Positions 59,828-64,000 of a stretch of 64,000 nucleotides of DNA are shown here, piece by piece. A program made the position numbers and the translations under genes. Origin of the DNA: Pelagibacteraceae bacterium AG-422-B15 (lineage in GTDB: Bacteria; Pseudomonadota; Alphaproteobacteria; Pelagibacterales; AG-422-B15); the NCBI GenBank assembly GCA_905182345.1, contig CAJJBG010000015.1:1-64000 (forward strand), read 5' to 3'. Below the pieces are notes generated by a model. That model made no database searches. It saw only the letters and a program-made list of their open reading frames with translations, and was not told where the DNA came from. Numbering within the stretch: position 1 is the stretch's first letter; each line of letters opens with the position of its first letter.

Positions 59828-61047
59828 GAAACATAATTTTTTCATTATTAGTGCTATTTATAAGTAGCCAAACTGCTTCTGCTCACTATTTCAGCGAGTC
59901 CTATTCAAATTGGATTATAAACAAGCATAAGATTTCAGCAAATTTCTCAATTTTAAAACTTGAGGCTACACGAATACTACAAATAGATAGCTATCAGGAA
60001 TTAGGCAAAGAAGGCAATTTGTCAGAAGGCGAGGTATTTTTAGAATATTTTAAAGAAAGAATAGCTGTATTTAGCACTGGTGTTAAATGCAAGTCTGATA
60101 AGCAAGCTACATTAGTTAATGGAAAAGAAGAATACCTTAATATTGAAATTTCATTTCTATGCAGTAGTTCCAATCAAATAAAGATTATTAACAATGTGCT
60201 TTTTGATATAGCACAAAGCCACGTACATTTGAGTAGAATTAAAATGAATGATGATATTCTTGAAAAAGCTTTGTTTTATAATGATCAGACTATTGAAGTT
60301 GATGATTTAATTGATACTAACGATATAACTTTTTTTTCAAAAATTACTAAGTTTATTTATTCTGGTGTAATTCATATTTTATCTGGATTTGATCACTTGA
60401 TATTTTTATTAGGCTTACTAATCCTGATACAGAATATACGCCATATATTTATTGCAATTACTGGATTTACTATTGGTCACAGTATAACTTTGGCCTTAGC
60501 AGCACTGGATATTGTAGTGCCGAATACCTTCGTAATTGAAGCTCTAATTGGTTTTACTATTTTATTTATTTCTACTGAATATATGCTGAAGGAAGCACGA
60601 TCATATATACCTATATTAAGCATACTATTATTAATACTATTTTTTGTTGGATTAAGTACTCTCTTCTTAGAAATATCTATTTCTTTAATTAGCGTCATTG
60701 GGCTAATTTTATTAACTATAGGATATTTTGGTATTACCAGTTCTTTGACAAATAATGCTAACTTTAGAATAATTATAACCAGTTTATTTGGTCTAATTCA
60801 TGGTTTTGGATTTGGAGCTTTCTTGCTAAATTCAGATTTTGATAAATCTAATGCTATAGCTGCACTGTTTGGGTTTAATTTAGGAGTTGAGCTAGGTCAA
60901 ATTATATTTGTTTTAGTTTTTTTAATAATTTCAGGAATAGCGATAAGGTTTTTAACAGCCAACTCCTATATATATCTCATGAATACGTTAATGATAATGG
61001 TATCAAGCTTAGGATTTTACTGGTTTATTCAAAGGTTATACTTTTAG
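59824..61047 (+). CDS. HupE/UreJ-family membrane protein with exported N-terminal domain
   Basis: Signal peptide, GVIHILSGFDHLIFLLGLL, TGFTIGHSITLALAAL, GLIHGFGFGAFL. Confidence 0.82.
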   Translation: MRNIIFSLLVLFISSQTASAHYFSESYSNWIINKHKISANFSILKLEATRILQIDSYQELGKEGNLSEGEVFLEYFKERIAVFSTGVKCKSDKQATLVNGKEEYLNIEISFLCSSSNQIKIINNVLFDIAQSHVHLSRIKMNDDILEKALFYNDQTIEVDDLIDTNDITFFSKITKFIYSGVIHILSGFDHLIFLLGLLILIQNIRHIFIAITGFTIGHSITLALAALDIVVPNTFVIEALIGFTILFISTEYMLKEARSYIPILSILLLILFFVGLSTLFLEISISLISVIGLILLTIGYFGITSSLTNNANFRIIITSLFGLIHGFGFGAFLLNSDFDKSNAIAALFGFNLGVELGQIIFVLVFLIISGIAIRFLTANSYIYLMNTLMIMVSSLGFYWFIQRLYF

Positions 61048-61493
61048 TTTATCTCTCGAATTAAAAGTATAAAAGTCATCACAATAACTATAGCTGACAA
61101 TGGAACTCGAATATTCAAAAACCAATATGGAGTGGCTTTCTTATTATATAAATAAAAATCATGCATTGACGCTACGAAAAAAGATATAATAATTAATGTT
61201 AGTGAGAAGACTAATGAATGAAGAACTAGCAATGCTGACCAAGCAATTAATGCAGGAGCCACTGATATAGTTAAGGGAAAGCTAATATTAAATAATTGAT
61301 CTGCTTTTGTTATAATCATACCCCATTGAATACCTCCAAGAAATGATGCAATAATTGCACCATAGGCCACAAAAAGATAAATTAAGAAATTATAAATTTG
61401 TTCTTCAGGTGGTGAAATAAAGTATGCTGCAAAAATTAAAATAAAAGGTAACAAACCTAAGGTAGCCAAGACTAATGATGCTCGTTGTCCCAT
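61044..61493 (-). CDS. DUF3429-like small membrane protein
   Basis: Multi-TM, FLGGIQWGM motif. Confidence 0.7.
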   Translation of the reverse strand: MGQRASLVLATLGLLPFILIFAAYFISPPEEQIYNFLIYLFVAYGAIIASFLGGIQWGMIITKADQLFNISFPLTISVAPALIAWSALLVLHSLVFSLTLIIISFFVASMHDFYLYNKKATPYWFLNIRVPLSAIVIVMTFILLIREIN

Positions 61494-61496
61494 AAG

Positions 61497-63218
61497 TTAA
61501 TCTGTAAAATAGCTTAAAGTTTTTAAAAATTCAAGACGACCGCCTTCTACAATGATTGTGCCATCGGTAAGGGCAAGTGAAATTTGTGCAATGTTTTTTA
61601 GACCTGCTAAAATTTCTTTAATATCATGTTGCTTTGAAGTAATAATTAAATCAGAATCTGTAATTTCACTAAAACCTAATTCAAGAATACCACGTCGAAT
61701 ATTTAATACAAATACTTCTTCAGAATCTAAAAATTTAAACATTACTTTTTTATTAGTATCTAAAGTTTTGTCCGCATTTAAATTCACTGGTAATGATTTC
61801 ATAATCGATTTAATTGGAATTGCTTTGAGTTGATTAGATGTTGCTTTGATATCTCTAAAATAAACCTCAAAATCACCCCTTAGTTCACCTGCGACTGTTT
61901 TATAAAAGTAGTAATCATTAGATGCTGTTTGTGTTAATGCAAATTTATCTGCTGCTTTAGCTTTTATATTCTTTGCCTGTTGATCATTTTGATCAATAGC
62001 AATAAGTGAATCTGCTAATTCCATTGCCCACTGGTATTCACCATTTTCTACTGCTTGCTCAGCTGCTACTTTTAAATCAGTTTGCTTACTAGCTAATTCC
62101 ATCATTTTTACAGCTTTCTCTTTTGCATTTAATGGATGAAGGGTTGTAATATTACCATTAAACCAGCCAATATAACCAACAAAAATTGATCTTACGTAAG
62201 AGCTAATAGAACCATAAAACTCTTGTAAGTAAGGAGATTTTCTTAAGTGTTGCGGTAGATTTATTTTTGCAACAATTTCATCTGGCAATAATCCATTATT
62301 CATATGCCTTACAGTTTGATCATGTACAAATTGAATTGCATCTCGATAATCTGTTAATGCATTATAGATATTTTCTTTACCAGATATTGGCCTGCTGTGG
62401 CTAGGTATTAAATATTTGGCATTTAATGCTCTAATTTTATCTAAACTATGAACCCACTCCATTGGATTACGATATTTAGTTCCTCTGATTGCATATAGGT
62501 TTGCAAATGATCGGTAGAAATTATCGCCAACCATTACTGCTTCTTGCTTAGGTAACCAAACATATAAGTGGTCATCTGTCTCTCCTGGAACATGCTGTAG
62601 CTTGACCTCAATATTATCAATATTTAAATCTAAATTCTGATCAAAAGTAACTGTAGGTCGAAGTAGACCTGTGGTTGTTTGTGCAGAAATTTCTAAAAAA
62701 CCTCCTATACCCTGATGAATAATTTCATCTTTGTTTAATGGAATGCCAAATTGCCTTGCTGATCTCTCATATATTATAGGCCTAATAATTGTAGAAATAT
62801 TATCGATGTTATAAAGTATATTTTCCTGCCCATAAATATTAGCATCTGTGCTATTAGCAAATATTGTTGCCCCACCTATGTGATCAGGGTGATTGTGCGT
62901 ATAAAAAATATTATTAACTGGTTTGTTAGAAATTTTATCAAACTCCTTTTTAACTATCTTCGCTGCTTCCTCACTTCCTGTAGTGTCAATAATTAATGAC
63001 TCATTTTCACCAGTTACCATAATTACATTAGCTAGAGCAAAACCAACCGCTACATATATATTGTCTGCTATTTTAATTATATCTTCTTTAAACTCATTAG
63101 CATGTTCCAAGCTCAAACCTTTTTCACTAATTTTACTACCGCTTGAAGATTGCTGCTCACTACATGAGATAGTGGTGAATATAAAAATTAGGATAACCAG
63201 GTACTTATTCATAATCAT
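61497..63218 (-). CDS. alkylsulfatase-like metallo-beta-lactamase-fold lipoprotein
   Basis: Lipobox ISCSE; THNHPDHIGGA; alkylsulfatase dimerisation/SCP2-like C-terminus. Confidence 0.85.
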   Translation of the reverse strand: MIMNKYLVILIFIFTTISCSEQQSSSGSKISEKGLSLEHANEFKEDIIKIADNIYVAVGFALANVIMVTGENESLIIDTTGSEEAAKIVKKEFDKISNKPVNNIFYTHNHPDHIGGATIFANSTDANIYGQENILYNIDNISTIIRPIIYERSARQFGIPLNKDEIIHQGIGGFLEISAQTTTGLLRPTVTFDQNLDLNIDNIEVKLQHVPGETDDHLYVWLPKQEAVMVGDNFYRSFANLYAIRGTKYRNPMEWVHSLDKIRALNAKYLIPSHSRPISGKENIYNALTDYRDAIQFVHDQTVRHMNNGLLPDEIVAKINLPQHLRKSPYLQEFYGSISSYVRSIFVGYIGWFNGNITTLHPLNAKEKAVKMMELASKQTDLKVAAEQAVENGEYQWAMELADSLIAIDQNDQQAKNIKAKAADKFALTQTASNDYYFYKTVAGELRGDFEVYFRDIKATSNQLKAIPIKSIMKSLPVNLNADKTLDTNKKVMFKFLDSEEVFVLNIRRGILELGFSEITDSDLIITSKQHDIKEILAGLKNIAQISLALTDGTIIVEGGRLEFLKTLSYFTD

Positions 63219-63293
63219 GGTCTTTCATTGCTAAAATAGCTAATATATATAAGTTTTTATTAGATTTTAGAGGCTACAATATAAATTCTTGAA

Positions 63294-64000
63294 ATGAAAT
63301 ATAATAATCAAACATTAGGTACGCTTGCACTGCTGTTTGCTGGGGTCTTCTTAAGTTTTGGTGGCACATTAATTCAATATATGGATTCTGCTACTGCAAT
63401 TGAAATCACTACATTTAGATCAATCACTTTTTCTTTAATCATGCTTCTCTATATTTTAGTAAAGTTTAAAAGAAAAACACCACAAGCTTTTAAAGCCATT
63501 GGAAAAAGTGGAATATTAATAGGTTTTATTATTGGGATTAGTAATATTTGTTATGTATTTGGAATGAGCAATACTTCAGTTGCTAACGGTGGTTTTATTT
63601 TAAGTACAGGACCATTGTTTGCAGCGCTGGCAAGCTACTTCTTCCTGAAAAAAAAAATAAGTTTAAAAACATTAATCGCAATAGGTGGATCAATGTTCGG
63701 TGTCGGTGTTATGTTCTCAGGAGGAATTCAAGCATCACATGCAATCGGGAATTTAATCATGCTATTGGTTCCAATATGTTTTGCATTCCAATTAACACTA
63801 ATCAATCGCTCACCTGAAATCGACTTTATGCCAGCAACATTTCTTGGTGGAATTGTCGCTTTTCTTATAGGATTCTCATTCATCGGTGAATATACAATTA
63901 ACAATCATGACCTAATGATTGCATTGTTTATAGGAGCATTTCAAGTTGGGATAGGTTTTATATTAATTACAATTGGTTCAAGATATATTCCACCTCATCG
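63294..64000 (+). CDS. DMT-superfamily EamA transporter, truncated by window edge
   Basis: Open frame from ATG at 63294: MKYNNQTLGTLALLFAGVFLSFGGTLIQYMDSATAIEITTFRS...; not in track. Confidence 0.85.
   Translation, partial: MKYNNQTLGTLALLFAGVFLSFGGTLIQYMDSATAIEITTFRSITFSLIMLLYILVKFKRKTPQAFKAIGKSGILIGFIIGISNICYVFGMSNTSVANGGFILSTGPLFAALASYFFLKKKISLKTLIAIGGSMFGVGVMFSGGIQASHAIGNLIMLLVPICFAFQLTLINRSPEIDFMPATFLGGIVAFLIGFSFIGEYTINNHDLMIALFIGAFQVGIGFILITIGSRYIPPH

Noticed and set aside
1-64000. CRISPR arrays, tRNA, rRNA, transposases, phage genes
   Set aside because: None recognised by eye: no regular direct-repeat/spacer arrays, tRNA T-arm-like sequences in the gaps, or integrase/transposase motifs. 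A tRNAscan/Infernal run would be decisive.

Overview
AT-rich, gene-dense chromosomal window, read as a streamlined (probably marine) alphaproteobacterium. Lineage evidence: a FYDLN_acid/TIGR02300 gene, the lptCAB / aroA-cmk-rpsA-ihfB / trpF-trpB-trpA-accD-folC gene order, and a GTTC-N7-GTTC LexA-type box before umuDC. The first ~20 kb is housekeeping: RNase D-like, kdsD/kpsF, lptC-lptA-lptB, aroA, cmk, rpsA, ihfB, pyrF, trpFBA, accD, folC, trxA, rmuC, sbcB, a CDF transporter, pdxH and a DjlA-like gene. About 21.3-42.8 kb is a large catabolic island: gamma-glutamylputrescine synthetase-like, PotABCD-type transporter, PuuB-like oxidase, two Rieske-oxygenase-family alpha subunits, a GcvT-like protein, two class III aminotransferases, a tandem pair of phytoene-desaturase-like flavoproteins, a BetI-like TetR regulator, MFS, acyl-CoA dehydrogenase and PuuD-like. 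The strongest observation is that one of the two Rieske-family proteins (23486-24565) has lost the whole Rieske [2Fe-2S] motif by an in-frame deletion of about 60 residues while keeping the mononuclear-iron motif. Its full-length paralog (30110-31372) is in the same island, which suggests an alpha/alpha-prime oxygenase that borrows the partner's Rieske cluster. Downstream are pdxA, a livGFHM/livK transporter, umuDC, two tandem amt genes, a DUF3604 / parvulin-like / HupE-like module and an alkylsulfatase-like MBL lipoprotein. No rRNA, tRNA, CRISPR array or transposase was recognised. All family calls come from reading the sequences; no searches were run.
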